A stretch of 42,681 nt of DNA from Martinezella miluonensis (lineage in GTDB: Bacteria > Pseudomonadota > Alphaproteobacteria > Rhizobiales > Rhizobiaceae), in NCBI RefSeq assembly GCF_900094545.1, contig NZ_FMAH01000054.1:1-42681 (forward strand), given 5' to 3'. Shown here piece after piece: positions 1 through 8,448 of the stretch (within the stretch, counting starts at the first letter, position 1; every line of letters starts with the position of its first letter). The notes beneath the pieces were generated by a model that was not told the origin of the DNA, searched no databases, and saw nothing but the letters and a program-made list of their open reading frames with translations. A program made the translations under genes and the position numbers.

Positions 1-627
1 AGCGACGATGGAGATCGACTGGTGCTCGGCAAGCCATGATCGAGACGTATCCAGCGCACGATCCGGCAACAGGGTGACAGGCTTCCGCCGCTCCAGATCG
101 CAAACGATCGTCCCATAGGTTTGGCCCCGCCTGAAGGCAAAATCATCAATGCCTATGACGGTGAGTTCATCGTTCTGATCGGCAATACGGCGGCGAACCA
201 CCCGCAATAGTGTGTCGTTGCTCACTGGCACCATCAGACGATCGGCAAAGGCTGCCGCCGGTCTGCCGCCGAGCGCTAAACCAAGGTGGTGGACGATGGT
301 CTCCAACCGCTGGGTGCGCCGACCGTAACGTGCCAACACGCCATTATCGAACTGTTCGCAGAAGATGCGCCGACCGCACAGAACGGCATCGCACCAGAAC
401 CGACGCGCCACGATCGTCAATTCCACTCGCCTGCCGCTGAGGGGGAGATCAGCGGGTCGCCGCACATTTCGACTTTGAACTCTCTGGCTTTGCCGCCCGC
501 AGTCCGGACAACTTCCCGAGCGAAGGCGCGATCGCAGCCGAATTTGAACTCGGTCCGCAACAATCTTCACATCATCTACTGCAAGGCCGTAAGGGGCAAG
601 GCTCGCGCGCTCGAAACGATGCTGCAT
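1..627 (-). CDS. ISL3-family transposase, N-terminal part (runs off left edge)
   Basis: An open frame of 209 codons starts at 627 and continues beyond base 1. The start is preceded by a GGAGG-type ribosome site 8 to 9 bases upstream. The first 95 residues hold a zinc-binding region (C40-x2-C43, C79, C84, C90), as in ISL3 transposases. A helix-turn-helix-like stretch follows, then the catalytic-core opening IGIDDFAFRRGQTYGTI (first acidic residue near D161) and the DLERRKPVTLLPDR segment typical of the family. No stop or frameshift is seen in the visible part, so the element could be intact. The C-terminal half and the far inverted repeat lie outside the window. It differs in sequence from the other ISL3 body at 37638-38831. 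Confidence 0.85.
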   Translation of the reverse strand, partial: MQHRFERASLAPYGLAVDDVKIVADRVQIRLRSRLRSGSCPDCGRQSQRVQSRNVRRPADLPLSGRRVELTIVARRFWCDAVLCGRRIFCEQFDNGVLARYGRRTQRLETIVHHLGLALGGRPAAAFADRLMVPVSNDTLLRVVRRRIADQNDELTVIGIDDFAFRRGQTYGTIVCDLERRKPVTLLPDRALDTSRSWLAEHQSISIVA

Positions 628-956
628 AAGCTGATCCTCCGATGAATCAGCAAAAGCGTCGTCCGCAACAGCAGCAAATGTGAGTCAGAGCCGCGATTTC
701 ACCCATTTTTGCATTTCGCCATGACCTTCTTTGATCTCGATGTAGCGTGTTCGTCAACGGGTTCTCGGCAACTGGATGGGTTAACGCCGGGTGGAAATAC
801 CGGTCGGAGCATTGTGAAACTCAACAACCGGTTCTTAACAAGCTGCGGTTCGTGTCAAAACGGTGCCAATGCATCAAAATATTGCTTTTAAACATCAATA
901 GGTACATCATAGACCTTAATTATCAGGGCTTGCGCAAGATAAACGATGGTTCAATC
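628..956. other. Gene-free stretch upstream of the XRE-hyf operon
   Basis: About 330 bases separate the ISL3 transposase start from the regulator gene. Short open frames here lack ribosome sites and recognisable products. The right part should hold the promoter of the regulator-hyf operon. A weak FNR/FixK-like sequence, TTGATCTCGATGTA (near 730-744), matches 8 of the 10 specified positions but has only one good half-site, so I do not call it. The right-hand ISL3 inverted repeat must lie in the left part but could not be delimited. Confidence 0.4.
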
Positions 957-1271
957 GTGATTACTGCCGCTCAGATGCGGGCCGCCCGGGCCCTTCTCGG
1001 TATTGACCAGCGCCAGCTGGCCGAACTGGCGGGAATTTCGGTTCCAACAATCCAGCGAATGGAGGCGAGTGCCGATGTCGTGCGCGGCAACGTCGACTCC
1101 CTGATGCGCCTTCTGGCTGCCTTCGATGGCGCGGGCATCGAAGTGATCAACGAGGGAGCCGCAAGCACCGACGGCGGGCGAGGGGTCAGGCTCAAGTCGA
1201 AGACGAAACCATCCGAAAGCGGAACGGCCGAACCATCGGCGCCCTTGCCCGCAGCGAGGACAAACTCGTGA
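957..1271 (+). CDS. Small XRE-type HTH regulator of the hyf/Ehr operon
   Basis: A 104-residue protein made of a lambda-repressor-type helix-turn-helix: AARALLGIDQRQLAELAG, then SVPTIQRME in the recognition region. A short tail ends in the GRGVRL motif shared by this group of small rhizobial regulators. The GTG at 957 is chosen because it begins exactly where the conserved family sequence (ITAAQMRAARALL) begins; the upstream extension to 747 has no family-like sequence. The ribosome site is weak. Its stop codon overlaps the GTG start of the next gene (GTGA, 1268-1271), so it is translationally coupled to hyfB and is the obvious candidate regulator of the operon. The same family recurs at 39604-39834. 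Confidence 0.75.
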   Translation: MITAAQMRAARALLGIDQRQLAELAGISVPTIQRMEASADVVRGNVDSLMRLLAAFDGAGIEVINEGAASTDGGRGVRLKSKTKPSESGTAEPSAPLPAARTNS

Positions 1272-3289
1272 CACCGGTTTCCGTCCTTTTGTCATGTGTG
1301 GCCGCGTTGCTTGGGACGGCGGCTTTGGCGGTACGGATCGCCTCCTCGAATCGATCCACGCCAGTCATTTACAGCGCTAGCCTGGTTTTCTCCGCGATCG
1401 CCTTTGTAACCGCACTGGCATATCTTGTCATAGGTCTTCCTTCCACGAACGCACCGGTGCTTGTCCTTCCTATTGGCCTGCCGTGGCTGGGAAGCCATTT
1501 CCGTCTCGATACGCTTGCCGCCTTCTTCTTGATGGTCGTCAATCTTGGTGGCGTCATGTCGGCTCTTTATGCCATTGGTTATGGTCGTCACGAACACGCG
1601 CCGCATCGCGTGCTGCCGTTCTTTCCGGCTTTCCTCGCCGGCATGAACCTGGTCATTCTGGCAGACGATGCCTTCACCTTCCTCATCTCTTGGGAGTTCA
1701 TGTCGCTTGTATCCTGGGCGCTGGTGATGGTCCATCATCACGACGCCGACAACCGGAGGGCCGGCTACGTCTATATCGTCATGGCGAGTTTCGGCACGCT
1801 GACCCTGTTGCTTGCGTTCGGCCTGCTTGCCGGTCTTCGTGGCAATTACGACTTCGCCGCGATGCGGATATCCGAACATACGCCACTGACAGCCGGCCTT
1901 GTACTCGTCTTGCTTTTGCTCGGTGCTGGTTCCAAGGCTGGTTTGGTACCGCTGCATGCCTGGCTGCCGCTGGCGCACCCGGCTGCTCCAAGCCATGTCT
2001 CCGCCTTGATGAGCGGGGTCATGACGAAGGTCGCCGTCTACGGTTTCATCCGGGTGATCTTCGATCTGCTTGGCATGCCGACGTGGTGGTCAGGCATCGT
2101 CGTCCTGACTATCGGCAGCGGCACCGCGGTGCTCGGCATCCTGCAAGCGCTGATGGAGAGCGATCTCAAACGGTTGCTCGCCTACAGCACCATCGAAAAT
2201 ATTGGCGTGATCTTCGTCAGCCTCGGACTGGCGCTTGCCTTCAAGGCAAACGGCATGGGGCTGGCGGCGGCGCTTGCACTGACGGCCGCACTGTTCCATG
2301 TGCTCAACCATTCCTTCTTCAAGAGCCTACTCTTCTTCGGAGCCGGTGCGGTGCTGACGGCGACAGGTGAGCGAGACATGGACAAGCTCGGCGGCCTCAT
2401 CCATCGCATGCCGGTCACCAGCATCGCCTTCCTCGTCGGTAGCGTCGCGATATCAGCGCTGCCACCGTTCAACGGCTTCGTGTCCGAGTGGCTGGCGTTC
2501 CAAGCGATCCTGCAAAGCCCCGCCGTGCCGCAATGGGGATTGAAGATACTGGTGCCGGCTGTGGGCGGTTTGCTCGCACTGTCGGCAGCGCTCGTGGCCG
2601 CCTGCTTCGTCAAGGCATACGGCGTGACCTTCCTCGGTCGTCCTCGCACAGTCGTGGCTGGGCAGGCGGTGGAGATCGACCGCTTCTCGCTCGCGGCGAT
2701 GTCTGTGCTGGCCGCGCTGTGCCTTCTCGCCGGCATCCTGCCGGGGATCGTCATCGACGGGCTTGCGCCCGTAACGCTGTCGTTAATTGGGGACCGGATG
2801 CCGGTGCAGGTGGATATTCCATGGCTGTCGATCGCGCCGATTGCCGAAAGCCGCAGTTCCTACAATGGCCTTCTGATATTCCTGTTCACCCTCTTCTCAG
2901 CGTCGCTGACGGCCTATCTCATTCACCGCTATGCCTCACGAGCGCTGCGCCGGGCACCGGCGTGGGATTGCGGCTTCCCCGAGATCAGCCCGGCAACGCA
3001 ATATACGGCGGGCAGCTTCGCCCAACCCATACGGCGCGTTTTTGGGACGCTGGCTTTCCGCGCCCGCGAGAATGTCGACATGCCGGCGCCCGGTGATCTC
3101 CGGCCGGCCCGTTTTACCGTCGAGACGCATGATTTGATCTGGGAATGGCTCTACCTGCCGATCACCGGCGCCGTCGGCTTTACCGCCGAGAAGCTCAACC
3201 ACCTGCAATTTCTTACGATCCGGCGTTATCTGAGTCTGGTTTTCCTCACGCTCGTCTTCCTGCTGGTGGTGCTAGCGTTATGGTCGTGA
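1268..3289 (+). CDS. hyfB: HyfB-like proton-translocating membrane subunit (NuoL/MrpA type)
   Basis: A 673-residue, highly hydrophobic protein with the antiporter-like core shared by NuoL/M/N, MrpA/D and HyfB/HycC. The signature region GLVPLHAWLPLAHPAAPSHV followed by SALMSGVMTK is clear around residues 220-250, and includes the conserved lysine of the ion channel. A second cluster (LKRLLAYSTIENIG) marks the broken-helix region. The C-terminal third is longer and more polar than in NuoM and matches HyfB in length (about 670). Start is GTG, overlapping the regulator stop by four bases. It is the first structural gene of a B-C-E-F-G-I set. By family knowledge it moves protons (or another ion) across the inner membrane. 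Confidence 0.9.
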   Translation: MTPVSVLLSCVAALLGTAALAVRIASSNRSTPVIYSASLVFSAIAFVTALAYLVIGLPSTNAPVLVLPIGLPWLGSHFRLDTLAAFFLMVVNLGGVMSALYAIGYGRHEHAPHRVLPFFPAFLAGMNLVILADDAFTFLISWEFMSLVSWALVMVHHHDADNRRAGYVYIVMASFGTLTLLLAFGLLAGLRGNYDFAAMRISEHTPLTAGLVLVLLLLGAGSKAGLVPLHAWLPLAHPAAPSHVSALMSGVMTKVAVYGFIRVIFDLLGMPTWWSGIVVLTIGSGTAVLGILQALMESDLKRLLAYSTIENIGVIFVSLGLALAFKANGMGLAAALALTAALFHVLNHSFFKSLLFFGAGAVLTATGERDMDKLGGLIHRMPVTSIAFLVGSVAISALPPFNGFVSEWLAFQAILQSPAVPQWGLKILVPAVGGLLALSAALVAACFVKAYGVTFLGRPRTVVAGQAVEIDRFSLAAMSVLAALCLLAGILPGIVIDGLAPVTLSLIGDRMPVQVDIPWLSIAPIAESRSSYNGLLIFLFTLFSASLTAYLIHRYASRALRRAPAWDCGFPEISPATQYTAGSFAQPIRRVFGTLAFRARENVDMPAPGDLRPARFTVETHDLIWEWLYLPITGAVGFTAEKLNHLQFLTIRRYLSLVFLTLVFLLVVLALWS

Positions 3290-4236
3290 TCTCCGCTCTC
3301 ATCATCCAAGCTTTCCAAATGGCGCTCGTCGTGCTGCTCGCACCACTGCTGACCGGTTTCATCCGCCTGATCAAGGCGCGCTTGCTGCGTCGGCAAGGGC
3401 CTTCCATGATCCAGCCCTATCGGGACATCCTTCGGCTTTTGCGCAAGGAAGTGGTGCTGGCCGAGAATGCGTCATGGTTGTTTCGGGTGACGCCCTATCT
3501 GATCTTCGCCGTAACCTGGATCGCAGCTGCCATCGTCCCGACTTTCGCCACCGGCCTCATCTTCAGCTGGACGGCGGATTTGATTGCCATTATCGCGCTG
3601 CTTGGCAGCGCCCGTTTCTTTCTGGCGCTCGCCGGCATGGACGTCGGCACCAGCTTTGGCGGTATCGGATCGAGCCGTGAGGCGATGATCGCAACCCTCG
3701 CGGAACCGTCGATGCTGCTGATCATTTTCACGCTCGCCCTGATCGCGGGCTCGACCCAGCTTTCGAGCATCGCCGCTTTCATGACCTCCCCGCAGGTGGG
3801 GCTGCGCGTTTCGCTGGCAATCGCCTTGATCGCTCTCGTCATGGTCGCGATTGCCGAAAATGCCCGTATCCCCGTTGACAACCCCGCAACTCATCTGGAG
3901 TTGACCATGGTACATGAAGCCATGGTGCTCGAATATTCAGGACGGCACCTCGCGATGATCGAGCTGGCGGCATCCCTGAAGCTCCTGCTTTACATCTCGC
4001 TAATCGCCTGCATGTTCCTTCCATGGAAACTCGCCGTACTGGGGGAGGCGCCAGTGGCCTATCTGGCGGGCCTGCTCGCCTATCTCGTCAAGCTCGCGGC
4101 CGCCGGCGTCCTCCTTGCCTTGTTCGAGACCGCGACCGCTAAGATGCGGGTCTTTCGGGTGCCGGAATTCCTGGGCGCAGCACTCATGCTCGGCCTGCTC
4201 GCCACCTTGCTGCGATTCGTCTCGAGGAGCCTGTGA
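3280..4236 (+). CDS. hyfC: HyfC/NuoH-like membrane anchor subunit
   Basis: A 318-residue membrane protein of the NuoH/HyfC/HycD family, which links the peripheral arm to the ion-pumping subunits. Recognisable signatures are RRQGPSMIQPYRDILRLLRK near the N-terminus and the family hallmark ENARIPVDNPATHLELTMVH in the loop before the last helices. The ATG at 3280 is chosen; it overlaps the hyfB stop by 10 bases and gives the usual family length (about 310-320), whereas the frame could run back to 3145. It is followed by hyfE with a one-base overlap. No defect is seen. Confidence 0.9.
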   Translation: MVVISALIIQAFQMALVVLLAPLLTGFIRLIKARLLRRQGPSMIQPYRDILRLLRKEVVLAENASWLFRVTPYLIFAVTWIAAAIVPTFATGLIFSWTADLIAIIALLGSARFFLALAGMDVGTSFGGIGSSREAMIATLAEPSMLLIIFTLALIAGSTQLSSIAAFMTSPQVGLRVSLAIALIALVMVAIAENARIPVDNPATHLELTMVHEAMVLEYSGRHLAMIELAASLKLLLYISLIACMFLPWKLAVLGEAPVAYLAGLLAYLVKLAAAGVLLALFETATAKMRVFRVPEFLGAALMLGLLATLLRFVSRSL

Positions 4237-4901
4237 TGAATGGACCGGTCTTTGACATCGCTCATATGCTCGCCGGCGGCCTGGTGCTGGTCAGCATGAT
4301 GATGCTCTATCAGGACCGCCTCTATGCGCTGCTCAACGTGTTCGCGCTGCACTCATTGCTATTGACCCTGTCGGTGGCCTGGCAAGCTTTCGTCCAGGAC
4401 GCTCCGCATCTCTATGTCACGGCCGCGATCGCGCTGGTCTTCAAGGCTATCGTCATTCCTGTGGTGCTCCATCGCATGATTCGCCAACTCGGCATTCACC
4501 GCGAGATCGAGACCGTCGTCGGCATCGGCCCAACAATGCTCGCCGGCATCTGCTTGGTCGCCTTGGCGACTGTGGTGATGTTGCGGGTAACGCCGGAGGC
4601 GGATCCTTTGGCGCGGGAGGATCTCGCCTTCGCATTGTCGGTGCTGTTGCTTGGGCTGCTGATCATGGTCACCCGCCGCAATGCCGTCAGCCAGGTCGTC
4701 GGCTTCATGTCGCTCGAAAACGGGCTGGTGCTTGCCGCGACCGGCGCCAAGGGCATGCCGCTGGTCGTCGAGATCAGCGTCGCTTTCTCGATCCTGATCG
4801 CCTTCATCGTTATTGGCGTCTTTCTGTTTCGCATCCGAGAGCGGTTCGACACGGTCGATGTTCGGGCGCTCGATGACTTCAAGGGGAGGAGGCGCAAATG
4901 A
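4236..4901 (+). CDS. hyfE: HyfE-like membrane subunit
   Basis: A 221-residue protein with about seven hydrophobic segments that matches HyfE of the hydrogenase-4 type complex, a NuoK-like fold with extra helices. The stretch VTAAIALVFKAIVIPVVLHR with its buried lysine, and the segment around GFMSLENGLVLAATG, are typical. The ATG at 4236 is preferred over the in-frame GTG at 4233 because the GAGGAG ribosome site at 4224-4229 is six bases away rather than three. Its start overlaps the hyfC stop and its end overlaps hyfF by four bases, so the whole set is translated as one coupled unit. Confidence 0.85.
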   Translation: MNGPVFDIAHMLAGGLVLVSMMMLYQDRLYALLNVFALHSLLLTLSVAWQAFVQDAPHLYVTAAIALVFKAIVIPVVLHRMIRQLGIHREIETVVGIGPTMLAGICLVALATVVMLRVTPEADPLAREDLAFALSVLLLGLLIMVTRRNAVSQVVGFMSLENGLVLAATGAKGMPLVVEISVAFSILIAFIVIGVFLFRIRERFDTVDVRALDDFKGRRRK

Positions 4902-6361
4902 TCGCGTTTTCCTCTGTTCTGACCTTCGATGCCGTGACTGCCGTTCTCGTGATACCGATTGTGGCAGCCGTCCTCCTGGCCTTCCTGCCCGGCTATCGGA
5001 TGACTGCACGGCTGAATGTGTTCGCAAGCCTGCTGACCTTGCTCGCCGCTCTTTCCCTGTTCGTCACCGAACGGCCGACACCGGGACAATATCTGATTGT
5101 CGACGATCTCAATATTGTCTTCATCGTCCTCAACACCTTCGTGGGGTTTACTACCAGCATATTCAGCGCCAGCTACATCGCGCATGAATTGGAAACCGGC
5201 CGGCTGACGCCTGCCAACCTTCGTTTTTACCACGCCATGTATCAGATCATGATGTTCGGCATGAATCTCGCTTTCGTATCGAACAATATCGGTCTGATGT
5301 GGGTCGCAGTCGAGCTTGCGACGCTCACCACCGTGTTGATGGTCGGGATCTACCGCACGCACGAGGCGCTCGAAGCCGCCTGGAAATATTTCATTCTGGG
5401 GAGCGTCGGCATCGCCTTTGCGCTGTTCGGCACCATTCTTGTCTATCTGGCGGCGCAGCCGGTCGTCGGTGAAGGTTATGACGCGATGGTTTGGACCATC
5501 CTAATCGATCACGCCTCCGCCTTCGATCCGGCGCTTCTTAACGTCGCCTTCGTCTTTCTGCTGCTTGGATATGGCACCAAGATCGGTCTAGCGCCACTGC
5601 ATGCCTGGTTGCCGGACGCGCATGCCGAGGGACCGACTCCAATCTCGGCGGTCCTGTCCGGCCTGCTGCTGAATGTCGCGCTCTATGCAGTTCTGCGCTT
5701 CAAGATGCTGCTGTCGGCCAATCCCGAAGCTCTTGCGCCTGGGCCGCTGATGATGACGATGGGGCTCGCATCGCTGATTTTCGCGGCTTTCATGCTCTAC
5801 CGTCGCCGCGATATCAAGCGTCTGTTCGCCTACTCTTCGATCGAGCACATGGGTATCATCGTCTTTGCCTTTGGCCTCGGGGGATCGATCGCCAATTTTG
5901 CCGGGCTATTGCACATGGTCATGCATTCGCTGACCAAATCGGCGATCTTTTTTGCCGTCGGCCACATTGCCCAGGTCAAGGGCACGCAAAGACTGTCTGC
6001 CATCCGCGGTTTGACCGAAACGCATCCGGGGCTCGGCTGGGGCCTGCTCACCGGCGTCGTTGCTATCGCCGGACTGCCGCCGGCAGGGGTGTTCATGAGC
6101 GAGTTCCTGATCGTCAGCTCGGCTTTCGCAAAGCACCCGCTGCTGGCCATTCCGCTCGTCTTCGGATTGCTGGTCGCGTTCGGCGCGCTGCTGCTGCGGC
6201 TGACAGGGGCCGTCTTCGGGCAGCCGCGCGGCAGCAGGGCGCCTGCCGAGGCATCCTATGTGCCGATGTATGCCCACCTCGCGCTGGTGCTGGTCGCCGG
6301 CGTCTATCTGCCGTCAGAGCTGGTGGCCTGGTTCCAGCATATCGCCAACCTTCTTCGATGA
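4898..6361 (+). CDS. hyfF: HyfF-like proton-translocating membrane subunit
   Basis: A 487-residue second antiporter-like subunit. The core motif KIGLAPLHAWLPDAHAEGPT followed by PISAVLSGLLLN is plain at about residues 228-260; the position equivalent to the usual MTK lysine reads as asparagine or leucine here. The second-half motif KRLFAYSSIEHMG lies near residue 308, followed by LLHMVMHSLTKSAIFFAVGH. It overlaps hyfE by ATGA at 4898-4901 and hyfG by ATGA at 6358-6361. Two antiporter-like subunits (B and F) and no obvious HyfD are present, one fewer than in the E. coli Hyf system. Confidence 0.88.
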   Translation: MIAFSSVLTFDAVTAVLVIPIVAAVLLAFLPGYRMTARLNVFASLLTLLAALSLFVTERPTPGQYLIVDDLNIVFIVLNTFVGFTTSIFSASYIAHELETGRLTPANLRFYHAMYQIMMFGMNLAFVSNNIGLMWVAVELATLTTVLMVGIYRTHEALEAAWKYFILGSVGIAFALFGTILVYLAAQPVVGEGYDAMVWTILIDHASAFDPALLNVAFVFLLLGYGTKIGLAPLHAWLPDAHAEGPTPISAVLSGLLLNVALYAVLRFKMLLSANPEALAPGPLMMTMGLASLIFAAFMLYRRRDIKRLFAYSSIEHMGIIVFAFGLGGSIANFAGLLHMVMHSLTKSAIFFAVGHIAQVKGTQRLSAIRGLTETHPGLGWGLLTGVVAIAGLPPAGVFMSEFLIVSSAFAKHPLLAIPLVFGLLVAFGALLLRLTGAVFGQPRGSRAPAEASYVPMYAHLALVLVAGVYLPSELVAWFQHIANLLR

Positions 6362-7890
6362 TTGGGGGGGAGATGTCGACGCTCAGTGATATCCTCGAGA
6401 AAGGGCGTTCCGTTCCGCACCATGCTCCGTGGCCACGCGCCGTCGCGGATGCGGATGCATGGACATCGGCGGCACAGGCTCTGTCCGAAGGACGTCTGGT
6501 CCTGCTCGGTCTTTGGGGCGAAGGAAACGCAGTTCATATGGCCTTGCTCGATGAACCGGCTGGCACGATCGGCGTCCTCAGCCTGGAAGGATTGGACAGC
6601 GCCGGCTATCCTTCCATCGCGCGATTGCATCCGCCGGCGCTTAAGCCCGAGCGGGCGATCCGTGATTTAACCGGGCTCGAACAGTGGGGTTTGCCGGACA
6701 ACCGGCCGTGGCTCGATCACGATCGATGGAATTTGCACTATCCTATGGGAAAGCGTGGCGTTCCATCGTCGAAGACCGCTCCCTATACCTTTTTGCCGGC
6801 CGAGGGCGACGGCTTGCATCAGATCCCGGTCGGTCCGGTGCATGCCGGCATCATCGAGCCGGGACATTTTCGCTTCACAGCTAACGGCGAGACCGTCGTC
6901 CGACTTGAGGAACGGTTGGGCTATACCCATAAGGGCATCGAGGCGCTGATGGCCGGCGCGGACCTCGTCCGTGGAGCGCAGCTTGCCGGGCGAATATCCG
7001 GCGATAGCACCGTGGCCTACGCCTATGCCTTTGCGCGGGCTGTGGAGGCGGCCCTGGGACTCGCAGTTCCGCCCAGGGCGGTTTGGCTGCGCGCTCTGAT
7101 GGCCGAACTGGAGCGGCTCGCCAACCATCTCGGTGATATCGGCGCCATCTGCAACGACGCCGCTTTTCCGCTGATGCTGGCTCATTGCGGCGTGCTGCGC
7201 GAACGCGTACTGCGTGCCTCCGATGCCGCCTTTGGCCACCGTTTGATGCGTGACCGCATCGCGCCCGGCGGCGTCGCGATCGACCTCGGCGACACCGGGC
7301 TGGTCGGCTTGCGGAACCTGTTGGCCGAAATCCGCCGCCGATTCCCGGCCCTGGTGGAACTCTACGACAACACTGCCTCGCTGCAAGACCGGACGGTCGG
7401 CACGGGCAAGCTGCGCGTTGATATGGCCCGTGAATATGGAGCAGGTGGTTATGTCGGGCGGGCCTCGGGACGCAGTTTTGACGCCCGGTGGGCCCTGCGC
7501 TACCCACCCTACGATAATCTGATCTTTGATGTTCCAGTGCTTGACGACGGCGATGTCAACTCCCGTGTCTGGATCCGTATTCGGGAGGTCGAACAGAGCC
7601 TGTCGCTAGCCGAGCAAATTCTCGACCAGCTTCCGAAAGGCCCAGTCCTCACCGCTGTACCCTTCGTTAGCGAAAGCCGCGAAGGTCTGGCCCTCGTCGA
7701 GGGATTTCGCGGTGATGTGCTGGTCTGGCTGCGGCTCACACCGGAGGGCATCATCGAACGCTGCCACCTGCGCGATCCATCTTGGTTCCAGTGGCCGCTC
7801 CTGGAGGCAGCGATCGAAGGCAACATCGTCGCCGACTTCCCGCTCTGCAACAAGTCTTTCAACTGCTCCTATTCTGGTCATGATCTTTGA
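6358..7890 (+). CDS. hyfG: HyfG-like large subunit without NiFe ligands (Ehr type)
   Basis: A 510-residue fusion of a NuoC-like N-terminal part and a NuoD/HycE-like large-subunit domain. The region around VRLEERLGYTHKGIEALM (residues 181-198) and the NHLGDIGAICNDAAF segment are typical of group 4 hydrogenase large subunits. In the first metal motif the expected R-[IV]-C-G-x-C reads RISGDS (S214, S217). In the C-terminal motif the expected DPCYSC-type sequence reads NCSYSG (S504, G507). All four NiFe-binding cysteines are thus absent, so it cannot be a conventional hydrogenase. This fits the energy-converting-hydrogenase-related (Ehr) group. The start at 6358 overlaps hyfF; an ATG at 6373 has its purine-rich run too close. 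Confidence 0.87.
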   Translation: MIGGEMSTLSDILEKGRSVPHHAPWPRAVADADAWTSAAQALSEGRLVLLGLWGEGNAVHMALLDEPAGTIGVLSLEGLDSAGYPSIARLHPPALKPERAIRDLTGLEQWGLPDNRPWLDHDRWNLHYPMGKRGVPSSKTAPYTFLPAEGDGLHQIPVGPVHAGIIEPGHFRFTANGETVVRLEERLGYTHKGIEALMAGADLVRGAQLAGRISGDSTVAYAYAFARAVEAALGLAVPPRAVWLRALMAELERLANHLGDIGAICNDAAFPLMLAHCGVLRERVLRASDAAFGHRLMRDRIAPGGVAIDLGDTGLVGLRNLLAEIRRRFPALVELYDNTASLQDRTVGTGKLRVDMAREYGAGGYVGRASGRSFDARWALRYPPYDNLIFDVPVLDDGDVNSRVWIRIREVEQSLSLAEQILDQLPKGPVLTAVPFVSESREGLALVEGFRGDVLVWLRLTPEGIIERCHLRDPSWFQWPLLEAAIEGNIVADFPLCNKSFNCSYSGHDL

Positions 7891-7902
7891 AGGCAGGACC
7901 CC

Positions 7903-8436
7903 ATGCGAAAGCTCCTCTTCGAAAGCCTGCTCCACCTGCCGCTGACCGAACCGGCGCCGCACCTCTCGGATGCAGCGATAGAAGAACTTTCCGCCGCCAT
8001 CGACGCGGCATCCCGCCGGCGTCTCGGCCGCAGCCTCTCGATCCGCGCCATCGATGCCGGATCATGCAACGGTTGCGAGTTGGAGATGCACGCGTTGAGC
8101 AACGCCTTCTACGATATGGAGCGCTTCGGCATCCGTTTCGTCGCCTCACCGCGGCATGCAGACGTGCTGCTCGTAACCGGCCCGGTAACCAAAAACATGC
8201 ACGAAGCTCTGGAGCGGACGTACAATGCTACGCCGGCCCCCAAGTGGGTTGTCGCGCTTGGTGATTGCGCGCGCGACGGCGGCTGTTTTGCGGGCAGCTA
8301 CGCCATCATCGGCGGGGTTTCGAAGGTCGTACCTGTCGATCTCCACATCCCAGGCTGCCCACCGTCGCCGACGGATATCCTCAGAGGTCTTCTTGCTTTG
8401 CTTGAACATGTGAACACGGGAGGCCGCGCTTCGTGA
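7903..8436 (+). CDS. hyfI: HyfI/NuoB-like 4Fe-4S small subunit
   Basis: A 177-residue protein of the NuoB/HycG/HyfI family that carries the terminal [4Fe-4S] cluster next to the large subunit. The ligand pattern is complete: C55-x2-C58 in SCNGCELE, C122 or C128 in GDCARDGGCF, and C152 in GCPPSP. Cluster binding is therefore expected even though the neighbouring large subunit lacks NiFe ligands. It starts 12 bases after hyfG. No polyferredoxin gene (HyfA or HyfH type) accompanies it here, so the electron donor or acceptor is not visible in this window. Confidence 0.88.
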   Translation: MRKLLFESLLHLPLTEPAPHLSDAAIEELSAAIDAASRRRLGRSLSIRAIDAGSCNGCELEMHALSNAFYDMERFGIRFVASPRHADVLLVTGPVTKNMHEALERTYNATPAPKWVVALGDCARDGGCFAGSYAIIGGVSKVVPVDLHIPGCPPSPTDILRGLLALLEHVNTGGRAS

Positions 8437-8448
8437 CGGCGAGCTTCA

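Noticed and set aside
730..744. FNR/FixK-like sequence TTGATCTCGATGTA upstream of the XRE-hyf operon
   Set aside because: Only one half-site is good and the distance to the regulator start is over 200 bases, so it is too weak to call.
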